From positions 5,174 to 69,173 of the forward strand of contig JAEWMT010000094.1 in assembly GCA_023393095.1 (NCBI GenBank): 64,000 bases of DNA. Direction: 5' to 3'. How positions within the stretch are numbered: position 1 is the stretch's first letter; each line of letters starts with the position of its first letter. This DNA is from Bacillota bacterium (lineage in GTDB: Bacteria; Bacillota; Clostridia; Lachnospirales; Lachnospiraceae). The notes below the pieces were generated by a model, which did no database searches, was not told where the DNA came from, and saw nothing but the letters and a program-made list of their open reading frames with translations. The position numbers were made by a program, and so were the translations under genes. This document shows, piece by piece, positions 49,959 to 58,978 of this stretch.

Positions 49959-51212
49959 TTAAAGTTTTAATTTCTGTGGAAAGGCTTCCTTACGAAGGAT
50001 CCCCCACATCTTATCAATATAAGAAAGTGTATAGAAATTCTCATAGTAATGATAATAATAAGCTCCTTTTCTTGTCATCACATAAGTTCCGTTGTTTTCA
50101 GTAATATAACCGAAACATTTGGCAATCCATAATTCAAAACGGTATTTACTTTTTAACGGTACACCAAAGAATTCTTCAAAATCCCTCGCGCTAATCCTAG
50201 TTGTATAGGCTGTCCAGAAGAGATAATAAATCATACGCTGTCGTCTGGTAAACCGAACCGTTAATGATGTTGCTAATTTGCCGGTATTTATAAGCCTTAT
50301 GTACTCCTTGGCAGAAAATGTATTGATTTTAAATCGGTCTTCCAGTAATGTGGTAGCGGAACAACCAAATCCCAGAAAATTATCTCTAGTCATCGAAGAA
50401 TACTTTTTCCCTTTTTCTGAGGAATAGGTCCATATGGAATCCCTGGTGTAGCCCTGCTTTTCACAGTAAATTGTAATATCATCCAGCATTTTTCGTTTTT
50501 TAGAATTATTTATTTTCTTAACATTGTGATTTGCAAAGGTAAAATCAATGAATGGGTAGATAGCAATATGATTTGCTCCTTTTTCAAAAGCGGTATCGAT
50601 ATCACGTTTTAACAACTCAAAGGTCTGACCGGGTAATGCAAATATAAAATCCATGGAAACAGTATCAAAAGTGACTTCTTTCAGTGCATCAAACATATTA
50701 TTATAATTGATTTTCTCCCTACCCAGTATCTCTAAAAAGTCATCCTGAAAAGATTGAATTCCTATACTGATTTTCGTAATGCCTGACTCCTTTAGCTTTC
50801 TTAAGCAATCGACGGTAACCTCCTGAGGATGAAGCTCTATTCCAATGCCCTGCTTTATCTCAAAATGAGCTTGTGTCGCATGAATTATCTCAATTAATCT
50901 GTCTGCTGCCAGTGCAGGTGATCCTCCACCAAAGTATAGACTGGTTACCACCTTTTTCTGTGATCCTTGTTTACCAACATAATTTATCTCTTTTATCAGT
51001 GCGTCTATATAATCTTCACATAGCTGAGCATCGTATTTCACTTTGCAGTACGGACAGAAGCTACATAGCTTCCTGCAAAATGGGATATGAATATACAACC
51101 CAAGATTATTTGTATTCGTATAAAATAACTCATTATCATTCTCATTCGTAAACAGAAACGGCTTTGTTGATCTTGTAAGCCACATTCTAGTTGCGGTTGT
51201 AATAGGATTCAT
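49959..51212 (-). CDS. HemN-like radical SAM protein
   Basis: This 417-residue protein belongs to the coproporphyrinogen III oxidase-like (HemN/HemW) radical SAM family. The cluster motif is HIPFCRKLCSFCPYC with Cys46, Cys50, Cys53 and a fourth Cys56. GGGSPAL (SAM binding), ELHPQEVT, SIGIQSFQDDFLEILGR and FALPGQTFELL are family motifs, and a HemN-type C-terminal domain follows (SARDFEEFFG). It is not evidently a heme enzyme: there is no hem gene nearby and it is bracketed by a second radical SAM gene and an ABC permease. HemN-like members also include methyltransferases and cyclopropanases. The reaction here is unknown. Confidence 0.85.
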   Translation of the reverse strand: MNPITTATRMWLTRSTKPFLFTNENDNELFYTNTNNLGLYIHIPFCRKLCSFCPYCKVKYDAQLCEDYIDALIKEINYVGKQGSQKKVVTSLYFGGGSPALAADRLIEIIHATQAHFEIKQGIGIELHPQEVTVDCLRKLKESGITKISIGIQSFQDDFLEILGREKINYNNMFDALKEVTFDTVSMDFIFALPGQTFELLKRDIDTAFEKGANHIAIYPFIDFTFANHNVKKINNSKKRKMLDDITIYCEKQGYTRDSIWTYSSEKGKKYSSMTRDNFLGFGCSATTLLEDRFKINTFSAKEYIRLINTGKLATSLTVRFTRRQRMIYYLFWTAYTTRISARDFEEFFGVPLKSKYRFELWIAKCFGYITENNGTYVMTRKGAYYYHYYENFYTLSYIDKMWGILRKEAFPQKLKL

Positions 51213-51255
51213 TTCAAACTCCGTTCTGCCGTCTTTCGACGGTATAAAAAATTCA

Positions 51256-52158
51256 CTATAGGTATCTTAAGTATGTTGTAAGCATTTCAAAGATTACACG
51301 AAGCTTTCCGCTGAAAATTAACGAATATTCGGCAGCGAAGAAGTAACCACACTTCTCACATAATCCAGGTACCTCAATACATCTTCCGCAGGTTGATATT
51401 TTTCCATTTTCAATTACAACGCATTGATGGCATGGTACCCGAAAGCTGTTATTCGTAATATAGCGGAAAGCACTTTTTAAATTGAAAATGGGATAGCCCC
51501 TTTTCATCATCTGCTTGATTGTCTGACAGCATTTCTCTTTTTCCATAACAGTCAGTGCAAGATGCTTCGTTTCTGGATAGGGAGTATGAAAATTAAAGGA
51601 TACTGCGCGTACATTTTTATGCTGTTTAGCGACTTTACCCACACTTTCTATGGTACTCTTATTGATCTGGTTGATCGCCATATAAAGACAAATATTATCC
51701 GCTGTGGCATGATCGATATTATTAATAATCGCATCATAGGTATCTCCTCGAATCATGTTATGCGCTTTCTTATCACCGTCAAGGCTAAGCAATATAAGAT
51801 CTGCTTCCGGCAAATCAAGCTTAAATGTGCCATTGGTAACCACATTTACAATCAGAAATCCCATTTTCTTTGCTTCCTTTACCAGATCCCTGATGGTTTT
51901 GTCCCCATCCTTCCATAGAAAGGTTTCACCACCGCAAAAGAACAGAATGCGAATACCTTTTTTATATAACAGCTTCATCTCCGCCTTAATCTGATGATAC
52001 GGATAGATCTTAGCAGTAATGTTATTAACAGAACAATGCTTACAAGATAAATTGCATTGATCCGTTACTATAATCGTGCCGAGAATTGGCGCTTTGCGTT
52101 TAAATAAAATGGTGCTTATCCCGAATACAGAAAATTTAAATATGTGCTGTACTTTCAT
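51256..52158 (-). CDS. Radical SAM protein with C-terminal cysteine cluster
   Basis: This 300-residue radical SAM protein binds its cluster with TDQCNLSCKHC (Cys35, Cys39, Cys42). GGETFLW and LLSLDGDKKAHN are SAM and core motifs. The C-terminus has two CxxC pairs and two more Cys (PCHQCVVIENGKISTCGRC, then GLCEKCGYF), consistent with an auxiliary iron-sulfur site of SPASM or similar type. Such enzymes often modify peptides or other substrates. It lies between the ABC ATPase gene (18 bases upstream) and the HemN-like gene, and no precursor peptide was found close by. Confidence 0.8.
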   Translation of the reverse strand: MKVQHIFKFSVFGISTILFKRKAPILGTIIVTDQCNLSCKHCSVNNITAKIYPYHQIKAEMKLLYKKGIRILFFCGGETFLWKDGDKTIRDLVKEAKKMGFLIVNVVTNGTFKLDLPEADLILLSLDGDKKAHNMIRGDTYDAIINNIDHATADNICLYMAINQINKSTIESVGKVAKQHKNVRAVSFNFHTPYPETKHLALTVMEKEKCCQTIKQMMKRGYPIFNLKSAFRYITNNSFRVPCHQCVVIENGKISTCGRCIEVPGLCEKCGYFFAAEYSLIFSGKLRVIFEMLTTYLRYL

Positions 52159-52176
52159 ACCCCCACCTCCTTGGCT

Positions 52177-52932
52177 TTACCATCCCATTCTCTCAAGGAA
52201 TTTTCTTAAAGTATCATGACGCTCGGTATCACCCTTTACATACATTCCAAGATTTAGTTCATCTATGATAATTCCATCCTTCAGGTAGAGTATCCGATTC
52301 GCTCTTCTGGCAGTTTTCATATCATGAGTTACCATGACGATACTCTGCCCCTCGCGGTTGATCTCAGTCATAACATCCAATACATTCGTCGCATTCTGTG
52401 AATTTAAAGCACCGGTCGGCTCATCCGCAAATACGATTTCCGGCGAGTTAATTAGAGCCCTTACAATAGCAACCCTCTGAGCTTCTCCGCCGGATAACTG
52501 GCTCGGAAATTTATTGTAGCATTCCGCGTCAAGTCCAACAGCCTGAAGCAACTTCTCTGCCTTCTTTTTTAGCACTTTTCTATCCTTATTTACTAAAAGT
52601 CCGCTGATCATGATATTATCCATCACACTCATTGTGTCATTCAGATACATCTGCTGAAATACAAATCCGCAGTGTCTGCGGCGGAAAATAGCAAGCTTAT
52701 CGTTATTAAATTTACTGATTTCCTCACTACGGTAATGAATGGTTCCAAGTGTTGGTTTATCCATACCTGATAGCGCATACAACAGTGTTGATTTACCCGA
52801 ACCTGAATTCCCCATAATTACAGTAAAATCACCTTCATATATTTTTATATTTAGATTTCTTAATACATGTTGCAAAACACTTCCGCTTGAATAGGATTTG
52901 CACAAGTTATTTGCTTCTAAGATCTGATTCAT
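52177..52932 (-). CDS. ABC transporter ATP-binding protein of the radical SAM module
   Basis: This 251-residue MacB/BceA-type ATPase has Walker A IMGNSGSGKSTLLYALSG (about 39-56), Q-loop FVFQQMYL, signature LSGGEAQRVAIVRAL, Walker B IVFADEPTGALNSQN and an H-loop MVTHDMKT. It is the first gene of the ATPase - radical SAM - HemN-like - permease operon. The start follows GGAGGGAAAGT. Its leader holds a terminator-like hairpin and, further up, 11-base direct repeats, which fits regulation by the neighbouring two-component system. Confidence 0.9.
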   Translation of the reverse strand: MNQILEANNLCKSYSSGSVLQHVLRNLNIKIYEGDFTVIMGNSGSGKSTLLYALSGMDKPTLGTIHYRSEEISKFNNDKLAIFRRRHCGFVFQQMYLNDTMSVMDNIMISGLLVNKDRKVLKKKAEKLLQAVGLDAECYNKFPSQLSGGEAQRVAIVRALINSPEIVFADEPTGALNSQNATNVLDVMTEINREGQSIVMVTHDMKTARRANRILYLKDGIIIDELNLGMYVKGDTERHDTLRKFLERMGW

Positions 52933-52954
52933 ACTTTCCCTCCATTATAAAAAA

Positions 52955-52988
52955 GACTATAAGATCACAACACTGCAATCTTATAGTC
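52955..52988 (-). promoter_or_regulatory. Terminator-like leader hairpin of the ABC/radical SAM operon
   Basis: A perfect 11-bp stem, GACTATAAGAT on the minus strand (52988-52978) with ATCTTATAGTC (52965-52955), is directly followed by TTTTTTATAATGGAGGG, then ATG 52932. It lies a few bases after the predicted transcription start, so it would act as an attenuator. Confidence 0.75.
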
Positions 52989-52990
52989 TT

Positions 52991-53054
52991 ATTATAGCTG
53001 CTAAATATTAGTAAGTCTTTTTCGAAACTTTATTAAATTCTTATCTAATTCTTA
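52991..53054 (-). promoter_or_regulatory. Promoter and response-regulator repeats of the ABC/radical SAM operon
   Basis: On the minus strand TAAGAATTAGA (53054-53044) and TAAGAATTTAA (53043-53033) are adjacent 11-base direct repeats, 36 bases upstream of TATAAT (52996-52991). No sigma-A -35 is present, which agrees with activation by an OmpR-family regulator such as that at 55479-56150. Confidence 0.6.
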
Positions 53055-53279
53055 AATACCATGTTTTGATGAACTATAAAATTTATTTATGTTGATTAGA
53101 GTCAAGAAAAACTTGGATTTTAGTAGAGAAAATTTTATAAGTATTATTCTCTAGATCATGAGAAATAATTTAATTTTATAAATCCAAAATCAACATTAAT
53201 GTACTCTTTTTCTCAATTCTAATGACATTATAGCAATGCTATTGAAATAATATATTAGTATACTACATAAAGGGAATCA

Positions 53280-53741
53280 GTGAGATGGAGTGAGTCTGTG
53301 TACAAAAAGAGCCTATTAGCTATAACTATAATTCTTTTTATTGTAGTTATCATCACTATAAAAAATACTTTTGTTAATACCACGGCAAAGCAAGCTGAAG
53401 AAAAATCTCAGGATGTATTATATCAAGATGTTATCATTACCGCTCTTGCTCCTGTGATTAATAAAGCAGTTATCGACTATTATAAAAATATTTTTACTGA
53501 GTCACCTTTATATGATCAAACATCAATAAAAATTTTGAATATAGAACGGCCGAATGGCTATCGTACATGGCATTTTATCATCAATATAGAAGTTGAACCA
53601 TTTATCGGGCCACACATAACGGTGGGAAAAGACAGGCTTTCAATAGACTTATCATACCCTAATTATCCAGAAGTACTAAAATTTGAGCATGTAGAAGATT
53701 ATCCGTTACCCGATTACTACAAGCATCTATATTTACATTGA
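53280..53741 (+). CDS. DUF3888-like secreted or anchored protein
   Basis: This 153-residue protein has an N-terminal membrane anchor or signal (LLAITIILFIVVIITIKNTF) and an extracellular domain resembling DUF3888 (VLYQDVIITALAPVINKAVI to the LSYPNYPEVLKFEHVEDYPL tail). The function of the family is unknown. It starts with GTG: 53280 (after AAAGGG) or 53298 (after GGAGTGAG). It is divergent from the ABC operon and lies between it and the two-component genes. Confidence 0.65.
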   Translation: MRWSESVYKKSLLAITIILFIVVIITIKNTFVNTTAKQAEEKSQDVLYQDVIITALAPVINKAVIDYYKNIFTESPLYDQTSIKILNIERPNGYRTWHFIINIEVEPFIGPHITVGKDRLSIDLSYPNYPEVLKFEHVEDYPLPDYYKHLYLH

Positions 53742-54249
53742 ATGCTACATCTTTCTGTAGAAAGCTTGTTTATAGTCAATTCACTATAAGCAAGCTTATA
53801 TGTATTAAACTGAAATTAATCTAAACAACTATATAATATGGGCTGATAAACGAAAGAATGGATGATATGACTAATCCGGATCATTAGGTAGGGGTATAAA
53901 GTATTACATATTTTTGATTCTTAACCCTAGTTCTTAAAGTAGCGCAATGCTTGATAAAATCAGCATGTAACCTCTATTAAAAACCATCAGTTCTGATATT
54001 TTAATTCTAGGCGCCTATGTTAAGTTGGTCAATTCACTTATGGATTTCGAAGATGGTTAAGGACTGAAAAAGAGCGTGTTTGACGAGTGTAGCGAGGAGT
54101 TGCTCTTTTTCAGTCCTGTCCTTACCATCTAAGAAAACCATTAGTGAATTCCAACTTTACATCGAAGCCTAGAATAGAAATATCAGAACAGGTGGTTTCT
54201 TTATCAAACTAAAATGCTGATTTTATCAAGCATTTACACAATCACTATC
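53742..54249. other. Non-coding spacer dominated by a 289-bp palindrome
   Basis: No gene is seen on either strand. The right 60 percent is the inverted repeat at 53946-54234. The left part is AT-rich; AAAGCTTG (53760-53767) and CAAGCTTA/T near 53790-53797 form a short hairpin that may terminate the DUF3888 transcript. Confidence 0.6.
53946..54234. repeat. MITE-like palindrome (289 bp)
   Basis: Perfect 21-base ends (53946-53966 and 54214-54234; left reads AATGCTTGATAAAATCAGCA) enclose imperfect arms of about 110 bases, for example GGCGCCTATGTTAAGTTGGT facing CCAACTTTACATCGAAGCC, and GGACTGAAAAAGAGC facing GCTCTTTTTCAGTCC near the centre. The loop is GTGTTTGACGAGTGTAGCG. No coding capacity is seen. 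Confidence 0.85.
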
Positions 54250-55482
54250 TCATATTTTCTTAATCGTAAGCTTAACTATAAAACCCTGCTCCGATCTGCA
54301 TTCAATGCCGCCTTCCATTCCCTCCATAAACTGTTTGGCAAGGTATAGACCCAGTCCGGAGCCTGAGTGACTGGAGGTGTTTTTACCCCGATAGAACTTT
54401 TCAAATACCAAGGGAAGATCATCCCCTATATCTCTGCTGCCATAATCCCTTATCTCAATCTCTATTGAATTGCTATTTTCATGGTAGGTAATATCGATAT
54501 CCGTATCTGCGTATTTATAGGAATTATGAATGATATTATCAAGTACCTGATTCAACCGTAGTTTATCACAATAAATCAGGCAACCCGGCAGTTCATTTCT
54601 AATATGAATCTTATTATAATGGTTCAAGTCCTCAAACATTGGGGGAATGATTGTACTTAATTCCTCCCTAGGTTCTATTTTCAATACCTCAAGCTCCTCG
54701 AGCGTTGCATGAAACATATTACTAATTAATTTATCAATGACATCTGCTTTCTGAAGAATAGTTTGGAGCTTTGCTATGGTGTCTGCATCTTTCACTTTGA
54801 CTTCCAAAAGCTCACACAAAGCCTTAATGGTTGCGACCGGAGTCTTGATATCATGGGATAACTCGGCTACCAGCTCCTTCTTACTTCTATTTGCCTCATA
54901 CTCCCCCTGTCTTGCTCTTTTAAGCTCATCCCTCATCATATCAAAGCTTTCTGTAAATGCACCAAAATAGTTCGCCCGATCCATGGTGAGCGGTATTTCA
55001 AGATCCCCCACAGAAATATTACTCGCAAAGTATTTCAATCTCTGAAACGGATGAATGACCCATCGATAAAGGCAAAAAGTCACTGAATAGATAATCAATA
55101 ATAAGACCAAGAAAAATATTGCTATGGAAACAGACAGCTTTTTCTTCAGCTCTAAAAACGTGTTGGAGTTAGCAGGAAATATAATTTTTCCGATCAGCTT
55201 ATCATCGTCCATATAATCCAAGATGACATCAGAATTACGAATAGCGTGGTAAAGTTCATTGGTGTAATTATCCTTTGACCTTAGGATTATCCTGCAGTCA
55301 TAACGCTCCTCAATCTCAGGAACCGGTCTTGTTTTCAAATCATTTTCAATATCCTTATATAAATCATTAACCTCAATGATATCACATGCATTATATTGCT
55401 GCGAAGCAATATACCTTTCCATTAGAGCACAGGTAATGATCAAGCTAAGACTCGATAGGATCAGTATGATTTTTAATTTCAT
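54250..55482 (-). CDS. Sensor histidine kinase of the ABC/radical SAM neighbourhood
   Basis: This 410-residue kinase has two membrane helices (KIILILSSLSLIITCALMER and IAIFFLVLLLIIYSVTFCLY) bracketing an extracellular loop of about 90 residues, a HAMP domain, the phospho-accepting His in LVAELSHDIKTPVATIKALC, and an ATPase domain (DNIIHNSYKYADTDIDITYH, FEKFYRGKN, GSGLGLYLAKQFM). The loop is longer than in BceS, so it may sense directly. Start ATG 55482 overlaps the regulator stop as ATGA; the longer frame from 55509 has no ribosome site. Confidence 0.88.
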   Translation of the reverse strand: MKLKIILILSSLSLIITCALMERYIASQQYNACDIIEVNDLYKDIENDLKTRPVPEIEERYDCRIILRSKDNYTNELYHAIRNSDVILDYMDDDKLIGKIIFPANSNTFLELKKKLSVSIAIFFLVLLLIIYSVTFCLYRWVIHPFQRLKYFASNISVGDLEIPLTMDRANYFGAFTESFDMMRDELKRARQGEYEANRSKKELVAELSHDIKTPVATIKALCELLEVKVKDADTIAKLQTILQKADVIDKLISNMFHATLEELEVLKIEPREELSTIIPPMFEDLNHYNKIHIRNELPGCLIYCDKLRLNQVLDNIIHNSYKYADTDIDITYHENSNSIEIEIRDYGSRDIGDDLPLVFEKFYRGKNTSSHSGSGLGLYLAKQFMEGMEGGIECRSEQGFIVKLTIKKI

Positions 55483-56150
55483 AACTCCAATATGTATCCG
55501 ATTCCCCATATCGTCTTAATTAACTTTGGCTCATTCGGATTCCTCTCTATTTTTTCTCTAATTTTGCGGATATGTACATTCAAAGTTCCATCGCTGAAGA
55601 ATTCATCTCCCCATATTCTTTGAAATAATTCTTCTTTAGGAACTACTTTATTGCGATTCTGATATAGATAGGCAAAAAGATTGTATTCTTTGTTTTTAAG
55701 AACTACTTCCTTACCCTCTACATAAATCTTTCTGGCATCCTCATCAATCAAAATTGCTTCTGACGCTTCTTTCTTCGTATCAATAATATCAAATCTTTTT
55801 ATAATAACCTTAACCTTTGCCAGTAGAACACTCAGGGAATAAGGCTTCTTGATATAATCATCCCCACCTATATTTAATGCTATTAATATATCATCATCAC
55901 TCTGTCTTGCACTGATAAACAGAATCGGGATATTTAACTGTTCCCTAAGTTTCTTACAAAGAGTAAAACCACTTTCATTTTCCAGGTTGATATCCAACAG
56001 AAGCACTTTCACCTGATTTTCTTTCAAAAAATCAAGACATGCCTCTGAAGTTCTGACATATGCCGAACTAATTCCGAACATATTAAAATATTCACAGGTG
56101 GCTGCTGCCAGATCTGTTTCATCATCTACTATAAGACAGTCATATTTCAT
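55479..56150 (-). CDS. OmpR-family response regulator
   Basis: This 223-residue regulator has a receiver domain starting MKYDCLIVDDETDLAAATCE, phospho-acceptor Asp in VLLLDINLENESG (about 52) and Lys in DDYIKKPYS (about 102), and a winged-helix DNA-binding domain ending RKIREKIERNPNEPKLIKTI-WGIGYILEL. It is cotranscribed with the kinase (4-base overlap). The likely target is the TAAGAATT direct repeat ahead of the ABC ATPase gene. ATG 56150 follows AAAGGGATACCCT; the frame is open for 15 further codons upstream. Confidence 0.88.
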   Translation of the reverse strand: MKYDCLIVDDETDLAAATCEYFNMFGISSAYVRTSEACLDFLKENQVKVLLLDINLENESGFTLCKKLREQLNIPILFISARQSDDDILIALNIGGDDYIKKPYSLSVLLAKVKVIIKRFDIIDTKKEASEAILIDEDARKIYVEGKEVVLKNKEYNLFAYLYQNRNKVVPKEELFQRIWGDEFFSDGTLNVHIRKIREKIERNPNEPKLIKTIWGIGYILEL

Positions 56151-56486
56151 AGGGTATCCCTTTCCCTTCAAATAAAAATAGTTAGTATAGATCACTGTAA
56201 GTCATATCTGTAAATTAATAATATACTTAACGAGCCTTTCTAGCTTATTAATATATCCCATATCATATCACAGCGTCCTAAATATTCCAATCAGAATATA
56301 GTAAATAAAGGTGATCAGTGTGTAGATATCAAGGTTATTGAATTATCTTTTTGATAACAGGGTGTTTCTATATTACAGAAAATTATTTTTCCAGACGAAA
56401 ACTATCAACTTGCTAAATATCACTGGATTATTTAACGGTAATTTCTTATAATATATATAAAAGTAAGTGAAAGGGGTTATATATCT
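56151..56486. other. Divergent AT-rich spacer
   Basis: No gene, strong promoter or hairpin was recognised between the divergent response regulator and beta-glucosidase genes. The right end holds the ribosome site GAAAGGGG of the beta-glucosidase gene. Confidence 0.5.
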
Positions 56487-58748
56487 ATGGATATCGTAAA
56501 ACTAGTTTCTCAAATGACATTGGAGGAAAAGGCAGGTCTTTGCTCCGGTCTCGATTTCTGGCATACAAAGCCTATTGAACGTCTGAATATCCCAAATATT
56601 ATGGTTGCTGATGGACCTCATGGACTCAGGAAGCAGGAAGTCCTAGGAGATCATTTGGGAATCAATGAAAGCATTAAAGCCGTATGCTTTCCGACTGGAA
56701 GTGCTGTGGCTTCTTCCTTTGATAGAGATTTAATCAGGACAGTAGGCGAGGCATTAGGGGATGAATGCCAGGCCGAGGAGGTAAATGTTATCTTAGGACC
56801 TGCTTTAAATATCAAGCGTTCTCCTCTTTGCGGACGTAATTTTGAATATCTTTCGGAGGATCCATATGTCTCCAGTGAGATGGCAGCAAATCATATTAAA
56901 GGTGTTCAGAGCAAAAATGTCGGCACAAGTCCGAAACATTTTCTGGCTAACAATCAGGAATACCGGCGTATGACCTCCAGTTCTGAGATAGATGAAAGGA
57001 CCTTGCGAGAAATCTATCTGGCCGCCTTCGAAGGTGTAATTGTCAATGCCAAGCCTTGGACCGTAATGAGCTCCTATAACAAAATCAACGGTGTATTTGC
57101 TTCAGAAAACAAAAAATATCTGACCGATATTCTGAGAGATGAGTGGAATTTCGATGGTATTGTTATAAGTGACTGGTGTGCCGTAAATGATCGTGTTATG
57201 GGTCTGGCTGCCGGTTTGGAGCTGGAGATGCCTTATTCCTTTGGAATAAACGATGCCAAAATTGTGAAAGCCGTACAGGAGGGAGAACTTGATGAAGCAG
57301 TATTGGATCAAGCAGTTACACGTATCTTAAATATCGTTTTCCGAAGTATGGATGGTAAGAAGAATAATGTGATATTTGATAAGGATAAGCATCATGAGCT
57401 TGCAAGAATGGTTGAAGAAGAATCTATGGTTCTATTAAAGAATGACTCAATTCTTCCGCTAAGTAAGGACACTAAGATAACATTTATCGGCAAATTTGCT
57501 GACGAGCCAAGATATCAGGGCTGCGGCAGTTCCCATATAAATTCATATAAAGTTGTCGGCGCTCTGGAGGCAGTGAAAGCTTTTACTGAAGTTAACTATG
57601 CGAAAGGCTATGAAACAAAAGAGGATATTACGGATGAGACTCTATTCAAGGAGGCTGTTGAAGCTGCAAAAGCCAGTGAAGTTGCAGTTATCTTCGCCGG
57701 ACTTCCTGATACCTTTGAATCAGAAGGCTATGACAGAACCCATATGTCCATGCCTAAATGCCAAAATGATCTGATTGAAGCAGTATGTGCGGTTCAACCG
57801 AACACAGTGGTTGTTCTACATAATGGTTCTCCGGTGGAAATGCCCTGGGCAAATAAGGTAAAAGCTATTCTTGAAGTATATCTGGGTGGACAGGCTGTCG
57901 GCGAAGCAACGGTTAATGTCTTATTTGGTAAAGCGAATCCCTGTGGTAAGCTAGCTGAGACATTTCCGCTTAAGCTGGAGGATAACCCCTCCTATCTCTT
58001 TTACAAAGGGGAAAAGGATGTCGTTGAGTATCGGGAAGGCATCTTCGTAGGCTATCGCTATTATGATAAGAAAAATATGGATGTATTATTCCCGTTTGGT
58101 CATGGATTAAGCTATACTACCTTTGAATATACTGACTTACGGCTTAATAAGAATTCCATGAAGGATACCGATACTGTGACTGTAACTGTGAAAATAACGA
58201 ACACCGGATCCATGGCCGGTAAAGAAATCGTTCAGCTATATGTTTCCCCTGTTAACAGCTCGGTTATTCGTCCGAAAAAGGAGTTAAAAGGGTTCGATAA
58301 AGTATATCTGCAGCCGGGTGAAACAAAGACTGTGACCTTTGAACTTAGTAAACGTGCTTTCGCCTATTATAATACGGAAATACACGACTGGTATGTTGAA
58401 GCCGGAAGCTATCACATCTTAGTTGGTAAGTCTTCTCGGAATATTGAATGCAAGGCAAGCATAGAGCTCGAAGCAACTGTTAAGCTTCCACAGGTTTATT
58501 CACTTAATAGTACCATTGGTGATATTATGGCCGATCCGAATTTAAAAGCGATCGCAAAAGACATAATTAATATGTATCAATCATTAAGCGAAACTTCTGA
58601 TAACGATACGATGGGAGAATCAACCTCAGAAGTAATATCTACCATATTCAAAGAGTCGCCCTTACGATCCCTGCTATACTCAGGTGGAGGATTATACAAT
58701 GAAGAAGATCTTATAAAGCTTGTAGATAGGATGAATCAAATAATTTAA
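56487..58748 (+). CDS. Beta-glucosidase, glycoside hydrolase family 3
   Basis: This 753-residue enzyme has the three GH3 parts: an (alpha/beta)8 barrel (about 10-290), an alpha/beta sandwich (about 310-540) and a C-terminal fibronectin-III-like domain (about 570-650: TVTVTVKITNTGSMAGKEIV). The nucleophile is Asp229 in GIVISDWCAV, and KHF (150-152) is the substrate-binding motif. There is no signal peptide, so it splits oligosaccharides inside the cell. A tail of about 85 residues follows the FnIII domain (ELEATVKLPQVYSLNSTIGD onward) and is seen in many Clostridial members. Confidence 0.92.
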   Translation: MDIVKLVSQMTLEEKAGLCSGLDFWHTKPIERLNIPNIMVADGPHGLRKQEVLGDHLGINESIKAVCFPTGSAVASSFDRDLIRTVGEALGDECQAEEVNVILGPALNIKRSPLCGRNFEYLSEDPYVSSEMAANHIKGVQSKNVGTSPKHFLANNQEYRRMTSSSEIDERTLREIYLAAFEGVIVNAKPWTVMSSYNKINGVFASENKKYLTDILRDEWNFDGIVISDWCAVNDRVMGLAAGLELEMPYSFGINDAKIVKAVQEGELDEAVLDQAVTRILNIVFRSMDGKKNNVIFDKDKHHELARMVEEESMVLLKNDSILPLSKDTKITFIGKFADEPRYQGCGSSHINSYKVVGALEAVKAFTEVNYAKGYETKEDITDETLFKEAVEAAKASEVAVIFAGLPDTFESEGYDRTHMSMPKCQNDLIEAVCAVQPNTVVVLHNGSPVEMPWANKVKAILEVYLGGQAVGEATVNVLFGKANPCGKLAETFPLKLEDNPSYLFYKGEKDVVEYREGIFVGYRYYDKKNMDVLFPFGHGLSYTTFEYTDLRLNKNSMKDTDTVTVTVKITNTGSMAGKEIVQLYVSPVNSSVIRPKKELKGFDKVYLQPGETKTVTFELSKRAFAYYNTEIHDWYVEAGSYHILVGKSSRNIECKASIELEATVKLPQVYSLNSTIGDIMADPNLKAIAKDIINMYQSLSETSDNDTMGESTSEVISTIFKESPLRSLLYSGGGLYNEEDLIKLVDRMNQII

Positions 58749-58799
58749 TATAATTGATATAGGTTCAATTTTCATAAGTCAGATATCATTAGATTATTA

Positions 58800-58864
58800 A
58801 ATAGGAGCATCGTGAAATGCACTTCTTATACTCTCGTATATGTAATACATTTCGATGCTCCTAT
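58800..58864 (+). terminator. Terminator after the beta-glucosidase gene
   Basis: TAGGAGCATCG-tG-AAATG (from 58802) pairs with CATTTCGATGCTCCTA (ending 58863), followed by TTATATTAT. The long stem with a moderate T-tract suggests a terminator. Confidence 0.65.
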
Positions 58865-58978
58865 TATATTATAATTATTTGCTATATAAGCAGTTACTTA
58901 TCACCAGCTATCTTGTGAGTAGCAGATGAGTTAGTTCGCTATTATCTAATATCTTATTTCATCCTATCCAGGTGTAAT

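Noticed and set aside
49959..51212. Coproporphyrinogen oxidase HemN for heme synthesis
   Set aside because: No heme genes are close and the operon context is an ABC transporter with another radical SAM enzyme; kept as HemN-like only.
52933..53279. A hidden RiPP precursor peptide near the radical SAM genes
   Set aside because: I scanned the gaps 52933-53279, 53742-54249 and 56151-56486 and saw no short frame with a ribosome site and Cys- or Gly-rich core.
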